Assembly: GCA_021405325.1 (NCBI GenBank)
Contig: QWII01000171.1
Span: 1-15,425 of the forward strand
DNA length: 15,425 bases
Origin: Caldilinea sp. CFX5
GTDB lineage: Bacteria > Chloroflexota > Anaerolineae > Caldilineales > Caldilineaceae
Direction of reading: 5' to 3'
Shown here: in pieces, positions 1 to 6,537 of the stretch
How the letters are laid out: every line of letters begins with the position of its first letter
Position numbering within the stretch: position 1 is the first letter of the stretch
Position numbers and translations under genes: made by a program
The notes under the pieces: generated by a model
The model's input: only the letters and a program-made list of their open reading frames with translations
Databases searched by the model: none
Told to the model about the DNA's origin: nothing

Positions 1-66
1 AGTAAGCCAGTCGGTCAGTAGGACAGTAAGTCAGTCACTGTCTCACTGTCTCACTGTCTCACTGGC
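1..66. repeat. Octamer-period repeat array at the window edge
   Basis: The first 66 bases divide exactly into 8-base units. Five follow the pattern AGTnnGnC or a close variant (AGTAAGCC, AGTCGGTC, AGTAGGAC, AGTAAGTC, AGTCACTG). Three are then TCTCACTG, and their reverse complement CAGTGAGA belongs to the same motif. The array therefore behaves as an imperfect palindrome centred near base 37. It may extend beyond the left edge. No coding potential is evident. Confidence 0.75.
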
Positions 67-98
67 AACTATGGGTTTATTTACGCCGTCATGTACTA

Positions 99-183
99 GG
101 TGATTGGGTGATTGGATCATTCGGTGATTGGGTGATGCGGTGATTGAGCTTGTCGAAATCACCGCATCACCCAATCACTGAAT
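99..183. repeat. Octamer array folding into a long hairpin upstream of the methyl-THF methyltransferase
   Basis: Bases 99-146 are six consecutive octamers: GGTGATTG twice, GATCATTC, GGTGATTG, GGTGATGC and GGTGATTG. Bases 124-145 and 157-178 are perfect 22-bp reverse complements around the 11-nt loop gagcttgtcga. Beyond one G-T position the pairing continues, so 119-145 pairs with 157-183. The structure ends about 15 nt before the ribosome-binding site of the next gene. It could be a mobile palindromic element, or it could affect expression of that gene. There is no T-tract of the kind an intrinsic terminator would have. Confidence 0.9.
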
Positions 184-209
184 CCAACAAACAAAGATAA
201 GGTGACAAG

Positions 210-1169
210 ATGAACACAGTTGTGAAATCACCGACCAAAACGGTGTTGATTGGGGTGGATCAGCCTTTTGCCATTATCGGCGAGCGGATCAACCCGACGG
301 GGCGCAAGAAATTGGAAGCGGAGATGTTGGCAGGGGATTTTAGTCGCGTGCTGCGCGACGCCCAGGCGCAGATCGATGCCGGCGCCCATATTTTGGACGT
401 CAATGTCGGCGTCACCAGTGTGGAGCCGCACAAGACTGAACCAGAGCTGATGATCAAGGTCATTGAGTTGGTGCAGTCGGTGACGGATGTGCCGCTCTGT
501 ATTGACAGCAGCGTGGTGCCGGCGTTGATTGCCGGGATTCAAGTTGCCAAGGGGCGACCGATTATCAACAGCGTCACCGGCGAAGAAGAACGGCTGGAGA
601 CGATTTTGCCGGTGGTGGCCGAATACAATGTGCCGGTGATTGCCATCAGCAACGACGAGAATGGGATCAGCTATGACCCCAAAGTCCGCTTTGCCGTCGC
701 CAAAAAGATTGTCGAGCGGGCGGCGCGCTATGGCATCAAGCCGGAGGACATTCTGGTTGACCCGTTGGCCATGCCGGTGGGCGCCGTCGCCACAGCGGGC
801 CATGATCTCTTTACCATGGTGCGCATGGTGCGCGAGGAGTTGGGCTGCAACACCGTCTGCGGCGCCAGCAATATCAGCTTTGGGATGCCAAACCGGCCAT
901 TGCTCAACGCCACGTTTGTGGCGATGGCGATTGCCGCCGGGATGCCTTGCGCCATCACCAACCCGCTGGAACATGAGATCCGCAACGCCATCTACGCCGC
1001 CGATGTCCTCATGGGCCATGACCCCGACATGAATTATCTGATGGCGATGCGCAAATTAGAGCGCGAAAAACAAGCCGCCAGCGGTCAACCCGCCACCGCC
1101 GTCGCCAATGCCGCGGATGATCGCCGTGCCGCCCGTGAAGCCCGGCGCGCGGCACGGGAAAATCGATAA
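210..1169 (+). CDS. Methyltetrahydrofolate:corrinoid methyltransferase family protein (MtgA/AcsE-like)
   Basis: The 319-residue product is a pterin-binding TIM-barrel protein. Visible family motifs are GERINPTGRKK (24-34), DVNVG (63-67), CIDSS (97-101), NSVTGEEER (120-128), DPLAMPVG (184-191) and SNISFGMPNR (220-229). The Asp and Asn residues in these motifs fit those that hold the pterin ring in AcsE and MtgA. Family members move a methyl group between a cob(I)alamin protein and tetrahydrofolate in the cytoplasm. About 30 C-terminal residues follow the barrel and end in an Arg/Ala-rich tail (DDRRAAREARRAARENR). The ATG at 210 follows AAGGTG by 5 nt. Long hairpins lie on both sides, one starting on the base after the stop codon. 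The nearby metF-like and mttB-like genes suggest a role in methylamine or betaine demethylation. It lacks the other domains of MetH, and dihydropteroate synthase is less likely because of the GERINPTG motif. Confidence 0.9.
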   Translation: MNTVVKSPTKTVLIGVDQPFAIIGERINPTGRKKLEAEMLAGDFSRVLRDAQAQIDAGAHILDVNVGVTSVEPHKTEPELMIKVIELVQSVTDVPLCIDSSVVPALIAGIQVAKGRPIINSVTGEEERLETILPVVAEYNVPVIAISNDENGISYDPKVRFAVAKKIVERAARYGIKPEDILVDPLAMPVGAVATAGHDLFTMVRMVREELGCNTVCGASNISFGMPNRPLLNATFVAMAIAAGMPCAITNPLEHEIRNAIYAADVLMGHDPDMNYLMAMRKLEREKQAASGQPATAVANAADDRRAAREARRAARENR

Positions 1170-1242
1170 GGTGCTTGGGTGAATGGGTGATGCGGTGGTT
1201 TCGACAGGCTCAACCACCGCATCACCCATTCACCCAAGCACC
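1170..1242. repeat. Perfect 31-bp octamer palindrome directly after a stop codon
   Basis: Bases 1170-1200 and 1212-1242 are perfect 31-bp reverse complements around the 11-nt loop tcgacaggctc. The left arm is built of octamers GGTGCTTG, GGTGAATG, GGTGATGC and GGTGGTTT. The right arm is the mirror set. It begins on the base after the TAA at 1167-1169. The loop matches the reverse complement of the loop at 146-156 at 10 of 11 bases. It could stabilise the 3' end of the upstream message, but no T-run follows the stem. Confidence 0.93.
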
Positions 1243-1288
1243 ACTCACCACTCGCCAACCAACCATCTATTCGGAATGAGCGAACACC

Positions 1289-1771
1289 ATGCCACACGAA
1301 GCGGCCCAAATTGCGTTGGTCATTGAGCGCATTGCCCGGGAGATCATGGCGAAAGTTGCCACCCTGAGTGATGAGCAACTGAACCAACGGTTGCCTGTGC
1401 CAGACGCCAACACGCTCTTTGCCATTGCCACTCATGCGGTGGGGATGGGCGAGTTTTGGGTGTTGACGTTGGTTGGGGATCGGCCTAGCAACCGGAATCG
1501 GTCGGCGGAATTTGTGGCTGTAGGCGAGGGGAAAGCGTTGCTGGCGCGCTATCAACAGTGGATTGCCGACACCCATGCGCTGCTGGATACGCTGCCGGAA
1601 TCAGCGATGGTGCGCGTGGTGGAGCCGCCCTTTGAATTTCGTAGCACCGGCGGTCTACAAGAGGGGCCGCTCACCGTGCGCGATTGTTTGTTGCATGTGG
1701 TTGAACATACCGCAACGCATTTGGGACACATTCAACTCACCGCCGATTTACTACAAAGTGGTGCTATATGA
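1289..1771 (+). CDS. DinB-like four-helix-bundle protein
   Basis: The 160-residue product has the pattern of the DinB/YfiT-like metalloprotein superfamily. One His lies in the second helix region (ATHAVGMGEFW, His49). A C-terminal cluster HVVEHTATHLGHI (His136, 140, 144, 147) matches the usual HxxxHxGqi metal-binding motif. Family members include bacillithiol- and mycothiol-dependent transferases and many DNA-damage-inducible proteins of unknown function. The substrate here cannot be read from sequence. The stop codon overlaps the ATG of the next gene in an ATGA (1768-1771), so translation is probably coupled to the methylenetetrahydrofolate reductase. The ribosome-binding site before 1289 is weak. 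Length is normal for the family. Confidence 0.8.
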   Translation: MPHEAAQIALVIERIAREIMAKVATLSDEQLNQRLPVPDANTLFAIATHAVGMGEFWVLTLVGDRPSNRNRSAEFVAVGEGKALLARYQQWIADTHALLDTLPESAMVRVVEPPFEFRSTGGLQEGPLTVRDCLLHVVEHTATHLGHIQLTADLLQSGAI

Positions 1772-2811
1772 CACGAAACCAACAACGCAGTCATTTTGAA
1801 TTACCAGATCTCCAGCGGCTCCCTACTGAGTTTAAGGATCTGCCCAACGCCGGTACGCAGCCTTTGCGCGCCGACAGCCGGTTGGAACGGGTCTTACGGT
1901 CGGGGCGCTTTGCTGTGACAGCCGAATTAAACGCCCCCGACAGCGCCAACCCAGAGGATGTTTACCGCAATGCGCTGGTGCTGGCCGCCGTCTGTGACGG
2001 CATCAATGCCACCGACGGTTCCGGCGCCAACTGTCACATGAGCAGTTTGGGCTGTTGCGCCTTGTTGACCCGCGCCGGTTACGAGCCGGTCTTTCAGGTC
2101 AGTTGCCGCGACCGCAACCGCATTGCCATGCAGGGCGATCTGCTGGGTGCGGCGGCGCTCGGCATCAAAAATGTCCTCTGCCTCACCGGCGACGATGTGA
2201 CGGCCGGCGATCAGCCGGAGGCGAAACGGGTCTTTGACTTTGATAGTCTGCAATTGCTCCGCACGGCGCGCATTATGCGGGACAAAGGGGTCTTCCTCAG
2301 CGGTCGCAAATTGACTACACCACCGCGCTTCTTCCTGGGTGCGGCGGAAAACCCCTTTGCCCCGCCCTATGATTGGCGACCGCTCCGGCTGGCCAAAAAG
2401 ATCGAGGCCGGCGCCGATTTTATTCAGACCCAATATTGCTTTGACCTGCCTCGCTTGCAAAGCTTTATGCAGCGGGTGCGCGACCTGGGGCTGCACGAAA
2501 AGGTCTATCTGCTGGTTGGCGTTGGCCCCCTCCGCTCGGACAAAGTAGCCGAGTTTATGCGCACCAAAGTGCCGGGGGTTTGGATTCCTGATGCAGTGGT
2601 GGAGCGGCTGACCAAGACCCCCAAAAAGCAGCAAGCAGAAGAGGGCAAGCGAATCTGTATCGAGATCATCCAACAGGTGCGCGCAATTGCGGGGGTGCAT
2701 GGCGTTCACATCATGGCCTACCGCCAGGAAGAGACGGTCGCCGAGATTGTCGAACGGGCAGGCTTGTTGACGGGCCAACGCATGCGTCAACCCGCCACAC
2801 CGGCAGAATAG
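1768..2811 (+). CDS. metF: Methylenetetrahydrofolate reductase family protein
   Basis: The 347-residue product has the MetF TIM-barrel. Motifs include FAVTAELNAP (48-57, with Glu53 at the position of the catalytic Glu), the block SCRDRNRIAMQGDLLGAA (112-129), NVLCLTGDD (135-143, Asp after Gly as in the FAD-binding loop of MetF) and FIQTQYCFD (218-226). It would reduce 5,10-methylene-THF to 5-methyl-THF with FAD, or run in reverse to oxidise methyl-THF made by a demethylation pathway. It is longer than E. coli MetF (about 296 aa) because of about 35 extra N-terminal residues and a short C-terminal tail. The start ATG overlaps the DinB stop. Proximity to the methyl-THF methyltransferase and to the MttB-family gene favours a catabolic one-carbon role. 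No zinc-protein partner (MetV) is seen. The main uncertainty is direction and electron donor, not family. Confidence 0.88.
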   Translation: MTRNQQRSHFELPDLQRLPTEFKDLPNAGTQPLRADSRLERVLRSGRFAVTAELNAPDSANPEDVYRNALVLAAVCDGINATDGSGANCHMSSLGCCALLTRAGYEPVFQVSCRDRNRIAMQGDLLGAAALGIKNVLCLTGDDVTAGDQPEAKRVFDFDSLQLLRTARIMRDKGVFLSGRKLTTPPRFFLGAAENPFAPPYDWRPLRLAKKIEAGADFIQTQYCFDLPRLQSFMQRVRDLGLHEKVYLLVGVGPLRSDKVAEFMRTKVPGVWIPDAVVERLTKTPKKQQAEEGKRICIEIIQQVRAIAGVHGVHIMAYRQEETVAEIVERAGLLTGQRMRQPATPAE

Positions 2812-2874
2812 GGGTAAGGCGCTACTCCCTGGTCTGGCGCAAGCCGGTTAGTATGCCATGACAGGAAAAAGCCG

Positions 2875-4126
2875 ATGGATGTGTTGAGCTTTATTCACGA
2901 ACTGACCTGGGCCGATCTCCCACCGACGGTGCAACAGCAGGCGCGACGCTGCCTGCTGGATACAATGGGTGCGGCGTTGGGTGGTCGCAAGACGGATGTG
3001 TCGGCGATACTTTATGACTATGCCGCCACGGTCTATGCCGGCGTCGGCGCGCAACTCTGGTGGGATGGGCGGACGGTTTCACCACCGGGGGCGGCGCTGG
3101 CCCATGCCATGACGATTGATTCGCTCGATATTCACGACGGCCATCCTTTGACGAAAGGTCACGCCGGCGCGGCCATTGTTCCAGCGCTCTTTGCATTTCT
3201 GACGGATGAGAAGCCCATTTCCGGACAAGAATTCCTGACGCGGCTTGTCATCGGCTATGAAGTTGCGCTGCGCGCCGGTATTACGCTACACGCCACCGCC
3301 TGTGACTATCACACCTCCGGGGCCTGGAATGCGCTGGGGTGTGCAGCAGTTGGCGTGCGCGCACTGGGGGTGAATCGCGTAGGTTCCGGCCTCCATCGGG
3401 CAGCGAAAGCGCAGCAGGCGAAAGAGCGCGCCCTGGTCGCCGGGGGCCGGTGAGCTGGTCCCGTCGAGGTAGAAGAAGGTGGCCACGCCCGAATATCCCG
3501 CAGCCGCTCCTTTCTGGCAAACGTTGGGCGCAGAGTGGGAAATCCTGGCGCAATATGTGAAGCCCCATGCCGTTTGCCGCTGGGCGCAACCGGCCATTGA
3601 AGCGGCGATCGCGCTGCAACAGCAACACCGCTTCCCCATAGCGTCGATCCAACAGGTGACGGTGCGCACCTTTCATCAAGCGGCGCGCCTCAACCTGCGC
3701 CGCCCCCAAGATAGCGATCAAGCGCAATACAGCCTCCCCTTTCCTGTGGCGGCGGCGTTAGTTTATGGTAAACTAGGGGGCAGTGAGTTGACCGGCGCCG
3801 CGCTCGTCAATCCGACGGTGCTGGCGTTGGTGGACAAAGTCGTGTTGGTGGAAGATGCTGCGTTTAACGCGCACTTCCCGGCTCGCCGCTTTGCCGAGGT
3901 GATGATTACTACAAGCGATGGTCAATCCTATTGCTCACCGGCGACGGAAGCGCGTTGGAATAGCCATGATCCGCCGACTGACGAAGAACTGTTGACCAAA
4001 TTTCGCTGGCTGGCGGCAGAGTTGTTGCCACCGGCAGCGGTCACTGATCTAGAAGTTGCGCTTTGGCACTGTGCCGAGGCAGCGGATATGAGTAGACTGG
4101 TCACACGAACACAACAACGGATTTAG
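2875..4126 (+). pseudogene. MmgE/PrpD family gene with its middle replaced
   Basis: Two pieces of one MmgE/PrpD protein (2-methylcitrate dehydratase superfamily) lie in different frames. Piece one (from ATG 2875) has family features: LLDTMGAALGG, HAMTIDSLDIHDGH, KGHAGAAIVPALFA and CDYHTSGAWNALGCAA. Its family-like sequence ends near 3378 and the frame stops at 3453. Piece two becomes family-like near 3490 (PFWQTLGAEWEILAQY, then KPHAVCRWAQPAIEAA) and ends at 4126. Intact homologues are about 440-460 aa. The 60-70 residues expected between the pieces, where the conserved Gly/Ala-rich segment lies, are absent. In their place is about 110 bp unlike the family. The last residues (VTRTQQRI) and the stop come from the first copy of a tandem repeat. 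A single sequencing indel would not explain this, because the intervening sequence itself is foreign. A start at 2875 is supported by AGGAAAAAG upstream. Confidence 0.85.
3379..3489 (-). other. Foreign coding-like fragment inside the PrpD pseudogene
   Basis: Read on the minus strand, roughly 3489 down to 3367 gives GVATFFYLDGTSSPAPG, then DQGALFRLLRFRCPMEAGTY and AIHP. This looks like genuine protein with alternating hydrophobic residues, perhaps a piece of a secreted beta-sheet protein. The + strand frames across the same bases (for example RAAKAQQAKERALVAGGR) look unnatural. Junctions are placed where PrpD similarity stops, so they are uncertain by about 10 bases. The parent gene is not recognised, and there is no start or stop of its own. 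Confidence 0.5.
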
Positions 4127-4327
4127 GCAGCAACGGATTTGTTGTTTGGCGGGAGAGATGGTCACACGAACACAACAATGGATTTTGGAAGGAACGGATT
4201 TGTTGTTTGGCGGGTGGTCACACGAACACAACAACGGATTTTGGAAGGAACGGATTTGTCGTTTGGTGGATGGTCACACGAACACAACAACGGATTTTGG
4301 AAGGAACGGATTAATCGTTTGACAGGG
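4099..4327. repeat. Four tandem copies of a 56-61 bp repeat
   Basis: Copies start at 4099, 4160, 4216 and 4272. Each begins GGTCACACGAACACAACAA and contains GGATTTTGGAAGGAACGGAT or a variant. Copies two and three are exactly 56 bp. Copy one is 61 bp because of extra bases at its end. The last copy diverges after AACGGATTAATCG. Each unit can pair ACAACAA near its start with TTGTTGT near its end. Copy one overlaps the end of the PrpD pseudogene and supplies its stop codon. Copies abut with no unique spacers, so this is not a CRISPR array. Open frames through it are by-products of the repeat. Confidence 0.92.
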
Positions 4328-4341
4328 GAAAAAGGCGCTTT

Positions 4342-4367
4342 GCGGTTGCGCGCCTGTGAGCAACCGC
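4342..4367. other. Small hairpin in the gap before the sulfotransferase gene
   Basis: GCGGTTGC (4342-4349) and GCAACCGC (4360-4367) form an 8-bp stem with a 10-nt loop. No T-tract follows, so a terminator is not supported. The rest of 4328-4440 holds no gene that I can support. It ends in the ribosome-binding site AGGAAGG before ATG 4441. Confidence 0.5.
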
Positions 4368-4440
4368 TTTGCACAAAATTCTTATCGAAGCGGGAGTACA
4401 AATCCGTTGCGATCTAAATGCGTTGTTTAGGAAGGGTTTT

Positions 4441-5157
4441 ATGAAAGTTATTGGCGCCGGCTTTGGTCGTACCGGCACCTTGTCGCTGAAGGTTGCGCTG
4501 GAGGAACTGGGCTTTGGCCCTTGTTATCATATGACGGAGTTGATCAATCGGCCACGCCATGCGGCGTTTTGGCAGAATGCCATTAACCGGCAACCGGTCG
4601 ATTGGCGCACCTTTTTTCAACCCTATCAGTCTACGGTGGACTGGCCCGGTTGCACCTTTTACCGGGAACTGATGGCGGTCTACCCCGATGCCAAGGTGTT
4701 GCTCACGGTGCGCGAGCCAAGCAAGTGGTACAATAGCACTGAGCAAACCATTTACAGCGTAGAGGAGAGCATTCCGCATTGGTTACGCCTGCTGTTGGCA
4801 GTGGTCAGTCGGAATTTTCAGGTGGCCGATAAGCTCATTTGGCAAGGCACCTTTCATGGTCGCTTTGCCGACCGCGCTTATGCAATTGCACTCTTCCAGC
4901 AACATATTGAGGAAGTCAAACAGGTGGTCCCTGCGGAGCGTCTGCTGATCTATGAAGTGCAGGAAGGGTGGGAACCGCTCTGTCTTTTCTTGGGCGTGCC
5001 GGTGCCGGAAGGGAAACCCTTTCCCCACTTGAATGACACCCGGCAATTTCAACAGGTCGTGCGCCAACGGGTGCAGTTGGCTACCATGATCACGTTGGGG
5101 TTGTTGGTGGTGGGGGTGGCGCTGTTGGCGGCGCTGATCTATTTCTTTGTGGGCTGA
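4441..5157 (+). CDS. Sulfotransferase-fold protein with a C-terminal membrane anchor
   Basis: The 238-residue product starts at once with the sulfotransferase phosphosulfate-binding loop, GFGRTGTLSLKVALEELG (7-24). A second nucleotide-binding segment, LLTVREPSKWYNS (87-99), follows. The pattern fits the PF17784-type family often annotated as sulfotransferase or, misleadingly, NAD-dependent epimerase. The acceptor is unknown and activity is not certain. Residues about 215-237 form one hydrophobic helix ending in FFVG, so the enzyme is probably tail-anchored with the catalytic domain in the cytoplasm. ATG 4441 was chosen because AGGAAGG lies about 6 nt upstream and the binding loop normally sits at the N terminus. 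A longer frame from 4369 would add about 24 unconvincing residues. There is no clear link to the one-carbon genes. Confidence 0.78.
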   Translation: MKVIGAGFGRTGTLSLKVALEELGFGPCYHMTELINRPRHAAFWQNAINRQPVDWRTFFQPYQSTVDWPGCTFYRELMAVYPDAKVLLTVREPSKWYNSTEQTIYSVEESIPHWLRLLLAVVSRNFQVADKLIWQGTFHGRFADRAYAIALFQQHIEEVKQVVPAERLLIYEVQEGWEPLCLFLGVPVPEGKPFPHLNDTRQFQQVVRQRVQLATMITLGLLVVGVALLAALIYFFVG

Positions 5158-5165
5158 GCAATAAA

Positions 5166-5189
5166 GAGATTCAGAGATTCAGAGATTGA
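5166..5189. repeat. Three-unit octamer array
   Basis: GAGATTCA, GAGATTCA and GAGATTGA follow one another exactly at 5166-5189. They lie between the sulfotransferase stop and the sarcosine oxidase-like gene. There is no inverted second arm. The period equals that of the other arrays in the window, although the unit sequence differs. Confidence 0.75.
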
Positions 5190-5236
5190 GTAGTCTGGTT
5201 TTTCCACAAGCAGCGAGCAAAGGGCGACGGGGCTTT

Positions 5237-6412
5237 ATGAAGCGACATTACGACTACATCGTGCTTGGTTGTGGCGGTATCGGCAGCGCGACACTCTATT
5301 GGCTATCCCGCCGGGTTGGTGCCGAGGTGTTAGGCATTGAGCAATTTAAGCTTTTTCATAGCAACGGCGGCTCGCAGGATTATTCACGCATCATCCGCCA
5401 CTACTATCACAAGGATTGCTATGCGCAGTTGACGCCCTATACCTATGCCGCCTGGGAAACAGTGCGGGAAGAATCTGGTGTGCAAGTTGTGACCAAGATG
5501 GGAGGCGTTGTCATCGCCTATGAGGGCAGCCCACAGCAAGCGACAGTCGAGCGCTATGCCGAGTCGCTCCATACCATCAATGTGGACTATGAATGGCTGG
5601 ACAACGATGAATTGGCCTACCGCTTCCCTCAATTCCGCCCGGAACGGCCGGTCAAAGTTTGCTATCAGAAAGATACTGGCATCGCTGACCCGTCACGGGG
5701 AAACGGGGCGCATATTGCGTTGGCGCGGGGCTATGGCGCCGCCATTTTGGCCGAATGCCCCGTACTGAATGTTACGGCAACCGCCAATGAGATTACTGTG
5801 CAGACTGGTCAGGGAACCTTTACCTGTCGCCGGCTGGTGGTGGCGGCAGGCGCCTGGAGCAATGCGGCGCTGGCGGGTCTCGGCTTTCAGATTCCATTGC
5901 GGATCAGTCAGGAGCAGGTGACCTACTTTGCCACGCCGCACCTGAAAGAGTTTGCCATTGGCAACTTCCCAGTCTTTCAATGGAAAACCGACTTTAGCTA
6001 CTACGGCTTTCCAGTCTACGGCGAAGTGGCGACCAAGGCGGCCATCGACGACACCGGCGCCGAAGTGACCGCCACCACCCGCACCTTTGAACCGAATCGA
6101 GAACGGGAACAACAACTGGAAAGCTGGCTGGCGGCGCATATCCCGCACTTTGGCGGGCCAAAGCTCTACACCAAAACCTGTCTCTACACCATGCCGCCCG
6201 ATCGCGATTTTGTGTTGGATAGCTTGCCGGAACATCCGAATGTCTTTGTCGCCATCGGCGCCGGTCATGCCTATAAATTTGCCAGCTTCCTCGGCCAGAT
6301 CCTGAGCGAACTGGCGATTGACGGGCGCACGCGGCATGACATCGCGGCCTTTACCACCAGGCGACCAGCCATCCTAAGCCCAGAAACGGCGGGGATTTAT
6401 CAATATCGGTAG
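5237..6412 (+). CDS. Monomeric sarcosine oxidase family FAD-dependent amine oxidase
   Basis: The 391-residue product matches the DAO/MSOX family in length and layout. It has an N-terminal FAD-binding motif (YIVLGCGGIGSATLYWLS, 7-24), SRIIRHYYH (50-58, the conserved Arg pair), ATKAAID (265-271, with the oxygen-activating Lys), KTCLYTMPPDRDF (313-325) and GHAYKFASFLGQILSELA (343-360). Cys315 is at the position that holds FAD covalently in MSOX, and Lys347 matches the substrate-binding Lys. MSOX oxidises sarcosine to glycine, formaldehyde and hydrogen peroxide. N-methyltryptophan, pipecolate or other secondary or tertiary amines are alternatives. The MSOX active-site His269 appears to be Asp271, so the substrate may differ. 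ATG 5237 was preferred to the upstream TTG 5186 because it gives the normal N terminus, and a GGGG stretch precedes it. Confidence 0.85.
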   Translation: MKRHYDYIVLGCGGIGSATLYWLSRRVGAEVLGIEQFKLFHSNGGSQDYSRIIRHYYHKDCYAQLTPYTYAAWETVREESGVQVVTKMGGVVIAYEGSPQQATVERYAESLHTINVDYEWLDNDELAYRFPQFRPERPVKVCYQKDTGIADPSRGNGAHIALARGYGAAILAECPVLNVTATANEITVQTGQGTFTCRRLVVAAGAWSNAALAGLGFQIPLRISQEQVTYFATPHLKEFAIGNFPVFQWKTDFSYYGFPVYGEVATKAAIDDTGAEVTATTRTFEPNREREQQLESWLAAHIPHFGGPKLYTKTCLYTMPPDRDFVLDSLPEHPNVFVAIGAGHAYKFASFLGQILSELAIDGRTRHDIAAFTTRRPAILSPETAGIYQYR

Positions 6413-6429
6413 CGGAGAAGACAGAGAAA

Positions 6430-6498
6430 GTTAACACAGATAGGAAAAAGTACGGATAATTTTGGAGGAATGCGGTGTTCCTCCCTATCCGTGTTAAC
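6430..6498. repeat. Nested inverted repeat between genes
   Basis: The outer arms GTTAACACAGATAGG (6430-6444) and CCTATCCGTGTTAAC (6484-6498) match at 14 of 15 positions. Inside them GGAGGAA (6464-6470) and TTCCTCC (6478-6484) form a second stem with a 7-nt loop. ACGGATA near 6452 could also pair with TATCCGT near 6486, giving an alternative fold. No T-tract follows. It could be a small palindromic element or a regulatory structure between the oxidase and methyltransferase genes. Confidence 0.75.
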
Positions 6499-6537
6499 TG
6501 GTACGGTTGCCATTTGATGCAGTGAGGAAATTCGGCA

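Noticed and set aside
228..1019. Minus-strand open frame opposite the methyl-THF methyltransferase
   Set aside because: High GC creates it. The plus strand carries all pterin-binding motifs, and the minus product is His-rich with no recognisable domain.
1170..1242. Rho-independent terminator
   Set aside because: The stem is much longer than usual, and no T-tract follows the right arm.
1927..2790. Minus-strand open frame opposite the MetF-like gene
   Set aside because: It is an antisense shadow of a clear MetF coding sequence.
3281..3727. Minus-strand gene spanning the PrpD pseudogene break
   Set aside because: Only about 40 residues of one minus frame look protein-like. The sequence on both sides is clearly plus-strand PrpD, so I kept only a fragment.
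4099..4327. CRISPR array
   Set aside because: The 56-61 bp units abut with no unique spacers, and no cas genes are nearby.
4139..4417. Small plus-strand open frame through the tandem repeats
   Set aside because: It consists of repeat translation in shifting frames with no family resemblance. The unit length of 56 is not a multiple of 3.
5186..5236. TTG start for the sarcosine oxidase-like gene
   Set aside because: The extra 17 residues include octamer-repeat DNA and do not match the family N terminus. ATG 5237 gives the usual length.
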